From the NCBI RefSeq assembly GCF_003435815.1, contig NZ_QTUV01000004.1:141673-205672 (forward strand): a DNA stretch of 64,000 nt. The letters run 5' to 3'. The position numbers and the translations under genes were made by a program. The DNA comes from Dorea sp. AM10-31. Lineage in GTDB: Bacteria > Bacillota > Clostridia > Lachnospirales > Lachnospiraceae. The notes below the pieces were generated by a model, which was given only the letters and a program-made list of their open reading frames with translations, was not told the origin of the DNA and did no database searches. This document shows positions 19,115 to 27,991 of the stretch, one piece after another; positions within the stretch are counted from its first letter, which is position 1, and the number at the start of each line of letters is the position of its first letter.

Positions 19115-19687
19115 ATGAGTAATCATACAGAAATCAGATGGCACGGTCGTGGTGGTCAGGGTGCAAAAACAGCCGCATTGTTGCTGGCAGATGTAGCATT
19201 CCAGACAGGCAAATACGTACAGGGTTTTCCGGAGTATGGCCCGGAACGTATGGGAGCACCGATTACAGCATATAACCGAATCAGCGATACAAAGATCCGT
19301 GTACATTCTAATATTTATGATCCACAGTATGTAGTTGTAGTAGATGAATCCTTACTGGAATCCGTGGATGTGACTAGCGGTTTGAAAAAAGATGGAGCAA
19401 TTCTTGTAAATACACAGCGCACAAAAGAGGAGATCATTCCGCATCTTCATGGATACGAAGGAGAAGTTTATATTATTGACGCACACAAAGTCTCAATGGA
19501 GGCAATGGGAAAATATTTCCCGAACACACCACTTCTTGCTGCAATTGTAAAAGTAGCAGGGATTATGGATGAGGAGACTTTCTTAAGAGAAATGAAAGCA
19601 TCCTTCAAGCACAAATTCGCCAGCAAGCCGGAAGTTATTGACGGCAATATGAAAGCACTTGAGATGGCATTTAAGGAGGTGCACTAA
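19115..19687 (+). CDS. porC: 2-oxoacid:ferredoxin oxidoreductase, gamma subunit
   Basis: 190 residues. The glycine-rich RWHGRGGQGAKTAA start and the GFPEYGPERMGAPI segment are typical of the gamma subunit of the four-subunit pyruvate/2-ketoisovalerate:ferredoxin oxidoreductases. The complex decarboxylates a 2-oxoacid with TPP and CoA, giving acyl-CoA and reduced ferredoxin. Gene order gamma-delta-alpha-beta (19115-22122) is that of Thermotoga/archaeal porCDAB. Its TAA overlaps the ATG of the delta gene by one base, so translation is probably coupled. Sequence alone does not separate pyruvate from branched-chain oxoacid specificity. Confidence 0.88.
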   Translation: MSNHTEIRWHGRGGQGAKTAALLLADVAFQTGKYVQGFPEYGPERMGAPITAYNRISDTKIRVHSNIYDPQYVVVVDESLLESVDVTSGLKKDGAILVNTQRTKEEIIPHLHGYEGEVYIIDAHKVSMEAMGKYFPNTPLLAAIVKVAGIMDEETFLREMKASFKHKFASKPEVIDGNMKALEMAFKEVH

Positions 19688-19989
19688 TGGCTACAGATAT
19701 CAGTAAATTAGGTGTAAAAGCAACATGGGAAGAGCTGACAGAAGGTATGATCGTTGCCGGTGCAGGAACCTCCAAAGAGTTCAACACAGGGGAATGGTCA
19801 GAAGTAAAACCAGAATTTATCGCAGATAAATGTAAACAGTGTCTACTTTGTGTACCGGTCTGTCCGGACAGCTGCATCCCGGTAAAAGACATGAAGAGAC
19901 TGGATTTTGACTATGGACACTGCAAAGGATGTGGCATTTGCGTAAAAGCATGTCCATTTGACGCAATTAAGATGGAAGGGGTGAAATAA
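19687..19989 (+). CDS. porD: 2-oxoacid:ferredoxin oxidoreductase, delta (ferredoxin) subunit
   Basis: 100 residues. Two [4Fe-4S] motifs are visible: CKQCLLCVPVCP and CKGCGICVKACP, both CxxCxxCxxxCP. The subunit passes electrons from the TPP centre to ferredoxin. It overlaps the gamma gene by one base and ends two bases before the alpha gene. Confidence 0.93.
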   Translation: MATDISKLGVKATWEELTEGMIVAGAGTSKEFNTGEWSEVKPEFIADKCKQCLLCVPVCPDSCIPVKDMKRLDFDYGHCKGCGICVKACPFDAIKMEGVK

Positions 19990-19990
19990 G

Positions 19991-21172
19991 ATGGGAAAAA
20001 GAGAACGTTTATCAGGAAATGAAGCGGTTGCAATCGCATTGAGACAGATTAATCCAGATGTGTTCCCGGCATTCCCGATTACTCCGTCCACAGAGATTCC
20101 ACAGTATTTCGCTTCTTTTGTAGCAAACGGACAGGTAGATACAGAGTTTATTCCGGTAGAGAGTGAGCACAGTTCCATGAGCGCTGCAATCGGAGCTTCG
20201 GCAGCAGGAGCAAGAAGTTTGACAGCGACTTCTTCCTGCGGACTTGCCTATATGTGGGAAGAATTATATATTGCGGCATCTAATAGACTGCCGTTAGCAC
20301 TGGCTCTTGTAAACCGTGCACTTTCCGGCCCGATCAACATCAACTGTGATCATTCCGACAGTATGGGAGCAAGAGATGCAGGCTGGATCCAGATTTACGC
20401 AGAAAATAATCAGGAAGCATATGACAACATGGTGCAGGCATATCGCATTTCCGAACATGCAGATGTCAGACTGCCGATCATGATCTGTCAGGATGGATTT
20501 ATCACCAGTCATGCAGTAGAAAATATCGAATTACTGGATGACGCAGAGGTAAAGAATTTCGTTGGAGAATATGAACCGGAGAATTATCTTCTGAATCCGG
20601 AATGCCCGATGGCAGTTGGTCCATATGCAATCACAGATTATTATATGGAAGCAAAACGCTCGCAGGCAGAAGGCATGAAACACGTACCGGCAGTTGTAGA
20701 GGAGGTTGCAAAGGAATTTGCAAAAGTATCCGGACGTGAATATGGTCTGTTTGAATCTTACTGCATGGAAGATGCTGAACGTGCAGTTGTAATGATCGGT
20801 TCTGCAGCAGGAACAACAAAAGATGCAATTGACCGCTTAAGAGAACAGGGAGAGAAAGTCGGACTTGTGAAGATCCGTCTGTTCCGCCCATTTCCGGCTG
20901 ATGAGATCGCGGAGACGCTCAAAAATGTGAAAGCAGTTGCAATTATGGACCGTGCAGAAAGCTATACGAACCATGGCGGACCGTTAGGTGCAGATGTGAT
21001 GAGTGCATTATACCGCGCAAAAGCAGATGCGCTGGCAGTGAATTACATCTACGGTCTTGGCGGACGTGACGTGCGCGTAGAAGACATGGAAGGCGTATTT
21101 GAAGCCCTGAAACAGATGATCGCAGATGGCGATGCAGGAGAAACCTACCGCTATCTTGGAATTAGAGAATAA
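19991..21172 (+). CDS. porA: 2-oxoacid:ferredoxin oxidoreductase, alpha subunit
   Basis: 393 residues, typical for the alpha (pyrimidine-binding and CoA-domain) subunit. Visible family features are the GNEAVAIALRQINPDVF start, FPITPSTEIP, the EHSSMSAAIGASAAGAR stretch and the C-terminal transketolase-C-like fold with PFPADEIAE. ATG preceded by GGGGTGAAATAAG. It is the substrate-binding partner of the beta subunit at 21190. Some Firmicutes homologues are named VorB, so ketoisovalerate is an equally possible substrate. Confidence 0.9.
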   Translation: MGKRERLSGNEAVAIALRQINPDVFPAFPITPSTEIPQYFASFVANGQVDTEFIPVESEHSSMSAAIGASAAGARSLTATSSCGLAYMWEELYIAASNRLPLALALVNRALSGPININCDHSDSMGARDAGWIQIYAENNQEAYDNMVQAYRISEHADVRLPIMICQDGFITSHAVENIELLDDAEVKNFVGEYEPENYLLNPECPMAVGPYAITDYYMEAKRSQAEGMKHVPAVVEEVAKEFAKVSGREYGLFESYCMEDAERAVVMIGSAAGTTKDAIDRLREQGEKVGLVKIRLFRPFPADEIAETLKNVKAVAIMDRAESYTNHGGPLGADVMSALYRAKADALAVNYIYGLGGRDVRVEDMEGVFEALKQMIADGDAGETYRYLGIRE

Positions 21173-21189
21173 GGAGGGCCGTAGAGAAG

Positions 21190-22122
21190 ATGAGTTATAA
21201 TTTTAAAGAGACAATGAATAAATCAGAGCGTCTGGCGCCAGGACACAGAATGTGTGCCGGATGTGGTGGAACAATCGCAGTTCGTAATGTACTGCGCGGT
21301 CTTCATGAAGGTGATAAAGCAGTCATCGGAAATGCAACAGGATGTCTGGAAGTATCCACATTTACATACCCATACACAGCATGGGAAGACAGCTACATTC
21401 ATAATGCATTTGAAAATGCAGGCGCAACCATGAGTGGTGTGGAAGGTGCTTACAAAGCATTAAAACGAAAAGGAAAATTAGACGAAACATACAAATTTAT
21501 CACATTTGGTGGTGACGGTGGTACTTATGATATTGGTCTGCAGTCACTGTCCGGAGCAATGGAGAGAAATCAGGATCTGGTATATGTCTGTTATGACAAC
21601 GGTGCTTACATGAATACCGGCATCCAACGTTCTTCTGCAACACCGATGTATGCAGATACAACAACTACACCGGTAGGAAGCGAGAGTAACGGAAAACCAC
21701 AGAACAGAAAAGATCTTGCATCTGTAATTGCTGCGCATGATATTCCGTATGTGGCACAGACAACGTTTGTACAGAACTTTAAAGATCTGCATATCAAATC
21801 CGAAAAAGCGATTTATACACCAGGCGCTGCTTTCTTAAATATTATGGCACCATGTCCGCGTGGATGGAGATACAATACGCCGGATATTATGGAGATTTGC
21901 AAACTTGGTGTAGAGACATGCTACTGGCCGTTATTTGAGGTCGTAGAAGGAAAATGGATTCTGAACTATGAGCCGAAGAAGAAACTCCCAATCGAAGATT
22001 TCTTAAGACCACAGGGAAGATTCAAACATCTTTTCAAGAAAGGCAATGAGTATCTGTTAGAGGCTTTCCAGAAAGAAGTAGACAGAAGATGGGAAGAACT
22101 TCAGTTCAGATGCTCCAGATAA
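21190..22122 (+). CDS. porB: 2-oxoacid:ferredoxin oxidoreductase, beta (TPP-binding) subunit
   Basis: 310 residues. CAGCGGTIAVRN and ATGCLEVST near the N-terminus, and the TPP/Mg motif GGDGGTYDIGLQS followed by YDNGAYMNTGIQRSS, identify the beta subunit. AAGGAGGGCC precedes the start. No terminator is obvious after it: the thiamine operon promoter begins 20 bases downstream, which is notable because TPP is this enzyme's cofactor. Confidence 0.92.
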   Translation: MSYNFKETMNKSERLAPGHRMCAGCGGTIAVRNVLRGLHEGDKAVIGNATGCLEVSTFTYPYTAWEDSYIHNAFENAGATMSGVEGAYKALKRKGKLDETYKFITFGGDGGTYDIGLQSLSGAMERNQDLVYVCYDNGAYMNTGIQRSSATPMYADTTTTPVGSESNGKPQNRKDLASVIAAHDIPYVAQTTFVQNFKDLHIKSEKAIYTPGAAFLNIMAPCPRGWRYNTPDIMEICKLGVETCYWPLFEVVEGKWILNYEPKKKLPIEDFLRPQGRFKHLFKKGNEYLLEAFQKEVDRRWEELQFRCSR

Positions 22123-22142
22123 GGATGTGATATAAAATATAT

Positions 22143-22171
22143 TTGACAGATCTGTGAAATACATTTATACT
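22143..22171 (+). promoter_or_regulatory. Sigma-A promoter of the thi operon
   Basis: TTGACA, 17 bases, TATACT, immediately upstream of the TPP riboswitch. Confidence 0.8.
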
Positions 22172-22190
22172 GGAGAGGAACAATCAAATA

Positions 22191-22280
22191 GAACCGGGGA
22201 GCTTATGTGATAGGCTGAGAGGAAGTTTAAAACTTCGACCCATATACCTGATTTGGATAATGCCAACGTAGGAACGCAAG
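22191..22280 (+). promoter_or_regulatory. TPP riboswitch (THI element)
   Basis: Conserved THI blocks in order: CCGGGGAGCTT, GGCTGAGAGGAAG, GACCCATATACCTGATT, GGATAATGCCAACGTAGGAA. In this family TPP binding favours termination, and the hairpin at 22296-22325 fits as expression platform for thiSFGHE. Confidence 0.95.
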
Positions 22281-22295
22281 GAATATGCTATGAGC

Positions 22296-22325
22296 GGAAG
22301 ATACTTTGGTATCTTCCGTTTTTGT
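22296..22325 (+). terminator. Riboswitch-controlled terminator
   Basis: GGAAGATAC/GTATCTTCC stem with a 4-nt loop followed by GTTTTTG, 15 bases after the THI core. Confidence 0.85.
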
Positions 22326-22356
22326 TATTAACAGGTATAAAAGATTGAGAGTGAAC

Positions 22357-22413
22357 AAGAGTTCATGAAGGGGCGCACCACCGCGGGTACGTTTCTTTGT
22401 GAACTCTTTTTTT
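22357..22413 (+). promoter_or_regulatory. Second terminator-like hairpin with T-box-like loop before thiS
   Basis: AAGAGTTCA pairs with TGAACTCTT, then seven Ts in all. The loop holds GGGGCGCACCACCGCGGG, which resembles a T-box antiterminator (GGTGGNACCGCG), but no specifier stem fits in the roughly 30 bases between it and the riboswitch terminator. It would act as a second attenuator. Confidence 0.55.
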
Positions 22414-22439
22414 CTAAGATTAAAAGGAGGTGTAGTGAA

Positions 22440-22637
22440 ATGATCACAGTAAATGGAAAAGAGATTCAGATGAAACAGTCAATATCTGTTGCTGCTTATC
22501 TGGAAAACGCAGGATATCAGATGAAAAGGATTGCGGTAGAGTTAAATGGAGATATTCTTCCGAAATATGAATATTCCGATACGATGTTGAAAGACGGTGA
22601 TCGTCTGGAAGTTGTGACATTTGTCGGAGGAGGCTAA
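22440..22637 (+). CDS. thiS: Sulfur carrier protein ThiS
   Basis: 65 residues with a ubiquitin-like fold and a C-terminal Gly-Gly (FVGGG), the site of adenylation and thiocarboxylate formation. It supplies sulfur to ThiG in thiazole synthesis. ATG 22440 is chosen because AAAGGAGG lies just upstream; a longer frame from 22365 would run through the attenuator hairpin. First gene of thiSFGHE. Confidence 0.93.
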   Translation: MITVNGKEIQMKQSISVAAYLENAGYQMKRIAVELNGDILPKYEYSDTMLKDGDRLEVVTFVGGG

Positions 22638-22773
22638 AGCGGAAGAAAGAGTAGTCCGGGACAGAAAGAGATGAGCACAGGGATTATGACAGTTGCGTGA
22701 GGAAATCGATGAGGAAAAAGAAGTTCCGGACCAAAAAGAGATGAGCCAGGAAGTTAATGACATAAAGGAGAAA

Positions 22774-23430
22774 ATGATGGAAGGACAGACAACAAAGACA
22801 TTAACAAAAGAAGAGATCCAGGCGGCGTTGGAAGAACGTCATTCGCCGGAGATCCAGAAAAAATTATCTGCCGGACATGTGACAATTGCCGGACTTGGTG
22901 GGCTTGGATCAAATGTGGCGTATGCACTTGCAAGAATTGGTGTCGGGCATTTGCACTTGATTGATTTTGATGTAGTGGATATTACGAATCTGAACCGGCA
23001 GCAGTACTTTATGGAACATCTTGGAATGTATAAAACCGATGCGTTGAAATCGCTGCTTTTGAAAATCAATCCATATCTTGATATCCGGACGGACTGCGTG
23101 AAAGTGACAGAAGAGAATCTGATTTCTCTTTTTGAAGATGCAGGAATTGTATGCGAAGCGTTTGATAATCCAGAGGCAAAAGCAATGCTGGTAAATGGAA
23201 TTCTACAGCATTTTCCGAAAAAGAAACTGGTATCGGCAACCGGAATGGCAGGCTATGGGAGCAGTAATACAATTCGCACAGAACATCTGATGAAGAACTT
23301 TTACCTGTGTGGTGACCGTGTGACAGAGCCAGGTTATGGAAATGGACTGATGGCGCCAAGAGTTGCAATCTGCGCTGCCCATGAAGCAAATATGATCACA
23401 CGCTTGCTTCTTGGTGAGGAAGAGATATAA
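22774..23430 (+). CDS. thiF: ThiS adenylyltransferase ThiF
   Basis: About 218 residues. The nucleotide-binding [32 protein letters not shown] and the NPEAK region match the E1-like ThiF/MoeB/HesA family; it adenylates the ThiS C-terminus. The usual CxxC zinc motifs of MoeB are absent, as in the short ThiF form found with clostridial thiSGH. AAAGGAG precedes tandem ATGs at 22774 and 22777; the frame continues upstream to a TTG at 22693 without a good ribosome site. Lies between thiS and thiG. Confidence 0.88.
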   Translation: MMEGQTTKTLTKEEIQAALEERHSPEIQKKLSAGHVTIAGLGGLGSNVAYALARIGVGHLHLIDFDVVDITNLNRQQYFMEHLGMYKTDALKSLLLKINPYLDIRTDCVKVTEENLISLFEDAGIVCEAFDNPEAKAMLVNGILQHFPKKKLVSATGMAGYGSSNTIRTEHLMKNFYLCGDRVTEPGYGNGLMAPRVAICAAHEANMITRLLLGEEEI

Positions 23431-23462
23431 ATCAAAAAATAATAAGAAAAGAGGACAAACAT

Positions 23463-24236
23463 ATGAGTACAAAAGACACATGGAGTCTGGGAGGACACAC
23501 ATTTACATCCAGATTTATTTTAGGATCAGGAAAATTTTCACTGGATCTTGTAAAAGCATGCATTGAAAAAGCAGATGCGCAGATCATTACACTGGCGCTT
23601 CGCCGCGCAAATGAAGGCGGACTGGCAAATATTCTGGATTATATTCCGGACAATGTAACATTACTTCCGAATACATCCGGAGCAAGAAATGCAGAAGAAG
23701 CTGTCAGAATCGCAAGATTATCAAGAGAAGTTGGATGCGGGGATTTTGTAAAAATCGAAGTTGTCCGCGACTCCAAATATTTATTGCCGGATAATTACGA
23801 AACAATAAAAGCAACGGAAATTCTTGCAAAAGAAGGATTTGTAGTTATGCCATATATGTATCCGGATCTGAATGCGGCAAGAGCGCTGGCAGATGCCGGA
23901 GCAGCATGCATTATGCCACTTGGAGCGCCGATCGGTTCCAATAAAGGACTTGCGACGAAAGAATTTATACAGATTCTCATTGATGAAATGGATCTACCGA
24001 TCATCGTGGATGCCGGAATCGGTCGCCCATCACAGGCATGCGAAGCAATGGAAATGGGCGCAGCGGCAGTGATGGCAAATACAGCAATCGCAACAGCAGG
24101 TGATGTTCCGGTCATGGCAGAAGCATTTAAGAAAGCAATCGAGGCAGGGCGCAGTGCTTATCTGTCCGGACTTGGAAGAACAATCGAAAGAGGTGCCAGC
24201 GCATCCTCTCCGCTTACGGGATTTTTAGAGGATTAA
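23463..24236 (+). CDS. thiG: Thiazole synthase ThiG
   Basis: 257 residues, the family's usual size. It condenses deoxyxylulose 5-phosphate, dehydroglycine from ThiH and the sulfur on ThiS into the thiazole. [10 protein letters not shown], the ALRRAN segment, [11 protein letters not shown] and the phosphate-binding [11 protein letters not shown] are visible in TIM-barrel order. Preceded by AAGAGGAC. Confidence 0.95.
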   Translation: MSTKDTWSLGGHTFTSRFILGSGKFSLDLVKACIEKADAQIITLALRRANEGGLANILDYIPDNVTLLPNTSGARNAEEAVRIARLSREVGCGDFVKIEVVRDSKYLLPDNYETIKATEILAKEGFVVMPYMYPDLNAARALADAGAACIMPLGAPIGSNKGLATKEFIQILIDEMDLPIIVDAGIGRPSQACEAMEMGAAAVMANTAIATAGDVPVMAEAFKKAIEAGRSAYLSGLGRTIERGASASSPLTGFLED

Positions 24237-24275
24237 TCTTAACAAAAATTGCAAAAATATAAGAAGGTAAAAAAG

Positions 24276-25490
24276 ATGGAAAATCAACATATCAATGAAA
24301 GTATATTAAGTGAGGAGATTCTGGAAGATCAGAAGAAAAACAGAATCGATCATATGACATATTTGCCGGGAATGGAAGATATCGGCTCAGAAGTGTTGAA
24401 TCAGGTTGTAGAAGCTATGCAAGCTTACGATTATGATAAATACACGGCGGCAGATGTAAAGCGGGCAATCGCACACACATCCAGAACACCAGAAGATTTT
24501 GCGGCGCTTTTATCACCTGCGGCACTTCCGTTTATAGAAGAAATTGCACAGGCAGCAAAAGACGAGACACGCAGACATTTTGGAAACAGTGTGTATATGT
24601 TTACGCCGATTTATATTGCAAATTATTGCGAGAATTATTGTATTTACTGTGGATTCAACTGTCACAATAAAATTAACCGTGCGCAGTTAAATGATCAAGA
24701 AATTGAGAAAGAAATGCAGGCAATTGCAGAAACTGGATTACAGGAAATTCTCATTCTGACTGGGGAGAGCAGAAGTAAGTCCACAGTGGAATATATCGGA
24801 AATGCATGTAGGATTGCAAGAAAATATTTCAAAGTAATCGGACTTGAAATCTATCCGGTCAATTCAGACGAATATGCATATTTACACGAATGTGGTGCAG
24901 ATTATGTGACCGTATTCCAGGAAACGTACAATTCTGATAAATATGAAACATTACATTTGGCAGGACATAAACGTATTTATCCATATCGTGTTAATGCACA
25001 GGAGCGTGCTTTAAAAGGTGGCATGCGTGGTGTCGGATTCGGCGCACTTCTGGGATTGGACGATTTCCGCAAAGATGCATTTGCAACCGGATATCATGCA
25101 TATTTATTACAGAGAAAATATCCACATGCTGAAATTGCATTTTCCTGTCCACGGTTGCGTCCGATCATCAATAACGACCGGATCAACCCGATGGATGTGC
25201 ATGAGACACAGCTGTTGCAGGTTGTTTGCGCATATCGTCTCTTTATGCCATTTGCAAGCATTACCGTATCAACAAGAGAGTGCGCACGCGTGCGAGATCA
25301 TCTCGTAGGTATTGCGGCTACTAAGATTTCTGCAGGAGTCAGCACCGGAATCGGAAGCCATGTGGAAGATATCGAGGACAAAGGCGATGATCAGTTTGAA
25401 ATTTCTGATGGCAGAAGTGTGAAGGAAGTTTATGATGCATTGCTGAAAAATGATCTGCAGCCGGTCATGAGTGATTATATTTATGTATAG
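24276..25490 (+). CDS. thiH: 2-iminoacetate synthase ThiH (radical SAM)
   Basis: 404 residues from ATG 24276; an in-frame TTG nine codons earlier lacks support. The radical-SAM motif CENYCIYCGFNC (CxxxCxxC) is at about residues 118-125. ThiH cleaves tyrosine to dehydroglycine and p-cresol; being oxygen-sensitive, it suits an anaerobe. The family's GGESRS-like patch appears here as LTGESRSK, and SCPRLRP follows late in the protein. Position after thiG is canonical. Confidence 0.94.
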   Translation: MENQHINESILSEEILEDQKKNRIDHMTYLPGMEDIGSEVLNQVVEAMQAYDYDKYTAADVKRAIAHTSRTPEDFAALLSPAALPFIEEIAQAAKDETRRHFGNSVYMFTPIYIANYCENYCIYCGFNCHNKINRAQLNDQEIEKEMQAIAETGLQEILILTGESRSKSTVEYIGNACRIARKYFKVIGLEIYPVNSDEYAYLHECGADYVTVFQETYNSDKYETLHLAGHKRIYPYRVNAQERALKGGMRGVGFGALLGLDDFRKDAFATGYHAYLLQRKYPHAEIAFSCPRLRPIINNDRINPMDVHETQLLQVVCAYRLFMPFASITVSTRECARVRDHLVGIAATKISAGVSTGIGSHVEDIEDKGDDQFEISDGRSVKEVYDALLKNDLQPVMSDYIYV

Positions 25491-25499
25491 AGAATTATA

Positions 25500-25612
25500 A
25501 GATATAAAGAGATTATATTTTCGTAAAGAAATAAAATGCACGAAGCGATTATATTTTATGTGTGAACAAGTAAAAGATATAAAGAGATTATAGTATGTGT
25601 AAAGAAATAAAA
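25500..25612 (+). repeat. Direct repeat around the thiE start
   Basis: AGATATAAAGAGATTATA followed by GTAAAGAAATAAAA occurs at 25500-25536 and 25575-25612, with a partial third copy between (GATTATATTTTATGTGTGAA). The second copy contains the thiE start codon, so this may be a local duplication of the thiE leader. Confidence 0.6.
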
Positions 25613-26230
25613 AATACGGATGATAGATGTACAAATGAGAAAGTGCAAGGGTTTCATGTAGTTGCAGTGACAAACCGTACATTAAGCAAGAGACCATATT
25701 TAGAACAGATCCGAAAAATTTGTGAATGGGGACCGGATGCCATAATTTTGCGGGAAAAAGATCTGACCGAAAAAGAATATAAAGATCTTGCAGAGAAAGT
25801 GCTGGCAATCTGCAAAGAGTATCAGGTTCCATGTATTTTGCATACATTCTATCAAGTGGCGATGGAATTGCCGTGTGACGGCCTTCATTTGCCACTGCCA
25901 TTGTTACGGGAAGTGACGGCTGGGAAAAGTGCATCTGGGCGGTGGAGAGAAAAATTTGCGAAACTTGGCACTTCTGTACATTCTGTAGAAGAGGCCATAG
26001 AAGCAGAAAAACTCGGTGCAACCTACATAACAGCAGGGCACATTTACGCTACAGACTGCAAAAAAGGGCTGCCGCCGAGAGGCTTGCTCTTTTTACGAGA
26101 AGTCTGTGAAGCTGTAGATATTTCTGTATATGGAATCGGTGGAATAAAATTCCACATGGACCAGTGGATAGAATTGGGAAAATGTGGAGCAATTGGTGGG
26201 TGTATCATGTCTGGCATGATGAAAATGTAA
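25595..26230 (+). CDS. thiE: Thiamine phosphate synthase family protein
   Basis: 211 residues, TIM-barrel ThiE/TenI family. LREKDL, GTSVHSVEEA and ATDCKKGLPPRG correspond to pyrophosphate- and phosphate-binding loops of ThiE. ThiE joins the thiazole and pyrimidine phosphates to thiamine phosphate. Operon position supports ThiE over the regulatory TenI, but the sequence is divergent and TenI cannot be excluded. No strong Shine-Dalgarno is present: AAAGAGATT is the best candidate. thiC and thiD are not in the window. Confidence 0.8.
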   Translation: MCKEIKNTDDRCTNEKVQGFHVVAVTNRTLSKRPYLEQIRKICEWGPDAIILREKDLTEKEYKDLAEKVLAICKEYQVPCILHTFYQVAMELPCDGLHLPLPLLREVTAGKSASGRWREKFAKLGTSVHSVEEAIEAEKLGATYITAGHIYATDCKKGLPPRGLLFLREVCEAVDISVYGIGGIKFHMDQWIELGKCGAIGGCIMSGMMKM

Positions 26231-26232
26231 AA

Positions 26233-26323
26233 AACCGCAAAAGGGGACGGGGATTTTCTAGAAAATCCCCGTCCCCTTTTGCGGTTGCACCTGTCCCTTT
26301 TTAGAAAATCCCCGTCCCCTTTT
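26233..26323. repeat. GC-rich palindromic repeat between convergent genes
   Basis: A perfect inverted repeat with 27-bp arms (26233-26259 and 26260-26286) centred on TCTAGA, followed by a partial extra arm (AGAAAATCCCCGTCCCC, 26303-26323). It sits between the convergent thiE and mgtE, ends one base before the mgtE stop, and is far more GC-rich than its surroundings. It may serve as a bidirectional terminator and resembles dispersed REP-like elements. Confidence 0.8.
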
Positions 26324-27718
26324 CTAACCTGCTAAATGCATCAGGTTGATTAAAAGGATCCAACTAAGTCCGTAATAGGATACGACGGCAACAAGGTCGT
26401 TGACGGTTGTAATAAGTGGCCCGGATGCGACAGCCGGATCGACATGTATTTTCTTGAAGAAAAGAGGAATACATGTGCCAACGGCGCCGGAAATAACCAT
26501 TGCCAATAACAGTGAAGCACCGATACAGCCGGAGACTGCATAGGCGAACAGGAAACTCTTTCCTTTGAAAAGTGCAATATACAATCCGATTAATACAAAG
26601 GACAGAACACCAAGGATGAAACCATTGGAAAATGCAATTTTCATTTCTTTTAATACAAGTTCAAATTTTTGTTTTCCGGTTAATGACTCGTCCATGAGGA
26701 CACGAATCGTAACAGCAAGCGACTGTGTACCGACATTTCCGGCCATATCCAAAATCAGTGACTGGAAACACATAATTAATGTAAGCTGGCTTACAACTGT
26801 TTCAAATAATCCGACAACAGAAGAAACAACCATGCCAAGACCTAACAGAACCAGAAGCCACGGAAGACGCTTTTTAATACTCTCGCGCAATGGCTCTTTC
26901 AAATCTTCTTCAGCGGTCAATCCGGCGAACTTTGCATAGTCTTCACCCATCTCGTCATCAACCAGGTCTACCATACTCTGGGATGTGATGACACCTAGCA
27001 GTTTGTTTTCATTGTCAAGAATCGGGATAGAATCCTCGGAATAATCTTTTAACTTTTCAATACAATCATCAATCAGTTCATTTCCATATACATAAGGATA
27101 AGACGTTACGATCAAGTCTTCCAACGGCTGATCCTGTCTTGCGATGATCAGATCTTTCAGATCCATAGCACCATAAAAAGTCTGTTTGTCTGTCACCATA
27201 AATATAGTAGAAATATTATCATTTTTTGCCGCCTGGTCAATAAGGCTGCTCATTGCCTGCTTGACCGTGAGATTTTCACGGATCATAATGCAGTTGGTTG
27301 TCATTTTGCTACCGATTTCTTCCTCGTCGAAAGAAGCAATAATGGCGATGTCTTTTCTGGCATCATCATCCATCAGTTCGATAAAAAGATTCTTTTTGTC
27401 TTTTGGAACCATCTGCAAAACATCTACAACGGCATCTGTTTCCATTGCAGACAAAATTAATGCCGCTTTTTTGACATCAATTTCATTCAAATATTCTGCT
27501 GCTTCTTTTTCATCGGTGTGTTCAAAGATATCAGAAAGCATATCCAGGTCGAGAATACGACAAAGTTTGACACGCTCTTTTACGGTCAGTTCCGGAAAAA
27601 CTTCTGCGAGATCATTCTCGTGGTAGTCTTCCAGTTTGTTTCGCATAATCCCCGGAGAGGTGTTGCTCCGGATGATTTTTAGAATCTCCGGTGTGTAATT
27701 CTGTGTTTTATTTTCCAT
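26324..27718 (-). CDS. mgtE: Magnesium transporter MgtE
   Basis: 464 residues from the ATG directly after GGAGGTAAAA; a TTG four codons upstream is unlikely. Order: helical MgtE_N superhelix (about 20-130), paired CBS domains (about 135-260), then an integral-membrane domain with five hydrophobic segments containing the pore motif (NVGTQSLAV, later SGAVGTCIPLFFKK). MgtE is a Mg2+-gated channel in which the cytosolic domains sense Mg2+. It is convergent with thiE and expressed from a promoter about 240 bases upstream, leaving a long leader (27719-27955). Confidence 0.94.
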   Translation of the reverse strand: MENKTQNYTPEILKIIRSNTSPGIMRNKLEDYHENDLAEVFPELTVKERVKLCRILDLDMLSDIFEHTDEKEAAEYLNEIDVKKAALILSAMETDAVVDVLQMVPKDKKNLFIELMDDDARKDIAIIASFDEEEIGSKMTTNCIMIRENLTVKQAMSSLIDQAAKNDNISTIFMVTDKQTFYGAMDLKDLIIARQDQPLEDLIVTSYPYVYGNELIDDCIEKLKDYSEDSIPILDNENKLLGVITSQSMVDLVDDEMGEDYAKFAGLTAEEDLKEPLRESIKKRLPWLLVLLGLGMVVSSVVGLFETVVSQLTLIMCFQSLILDMAGNVGTQSLAVTIRVLMDESLTGKQKFELVLKEMKIAFSNGFILGVLSFVLIGLYIALFKGKSFLFAYAVSGCIGASLLLAMVISGAVGTCIPLFFKKIHVDPAVASGPLITTVNDLVAVVSYYGLSWILLINLMHLAG

Positions 27719-27955
27719 TTTTACCTCCAAGTTGCTATGTGATTTTCAGTTGTTTAAGATCCTTAAGAAATGAAAATCAGGGCATGGAAAATAGAATCAA
27801 AAATTATAGAAAATAACAGCATCGACTGTTGCTTGTTTCCGATTCTATATTCTTACTTCGCCCGTGACTATCACAACCGTCCATGCTGTTCACCTGCCTT
27901 TAAAATAATTTTAGAAATGATTGTTGGAATTATTGCGAAAATTACAAAATCTTCC
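27719..27955 (-). ncRNA. Structured 5' leader of mgtE (candidate cis-regulatory RNA)
   Basis: Read on the minus strand, nested stems are visible: GCATGG (27881-27886) with CCATGC (27782-27787), ATAGAATC (27841-27848) with GATTCTAT (27791-27798), AACAG/CTGTT inside, and a separate TGATTTTCA/TGAAAATCA hairpin just before the ribosome site. I do not recognise the M-box (ykoK) Mg2+ riboswitch consensus. Regulation by Mg2+ is an inference from the downstream gene. Confidence 0.5.
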
Positions 27956-27962
27956 GTAGAAT

Positions 27963-27991
27963 ATTATAGCCTTTTCGATAATGAGGCGCAA
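27963..27991 (-). promoter_or_regulatory. mgtE promoter
   Basis: On the minus strand: TTGCGC, 17 bases, TATAAT. It predicts transcription starting near 27955. Confidence 0.65.

Noticed and set aside
27719..27955. M-box (ykoK) Mg2+ riboswitch
   Set aside because: The conserved M-box blocks are not visible, so only a generic structured leader is reported.
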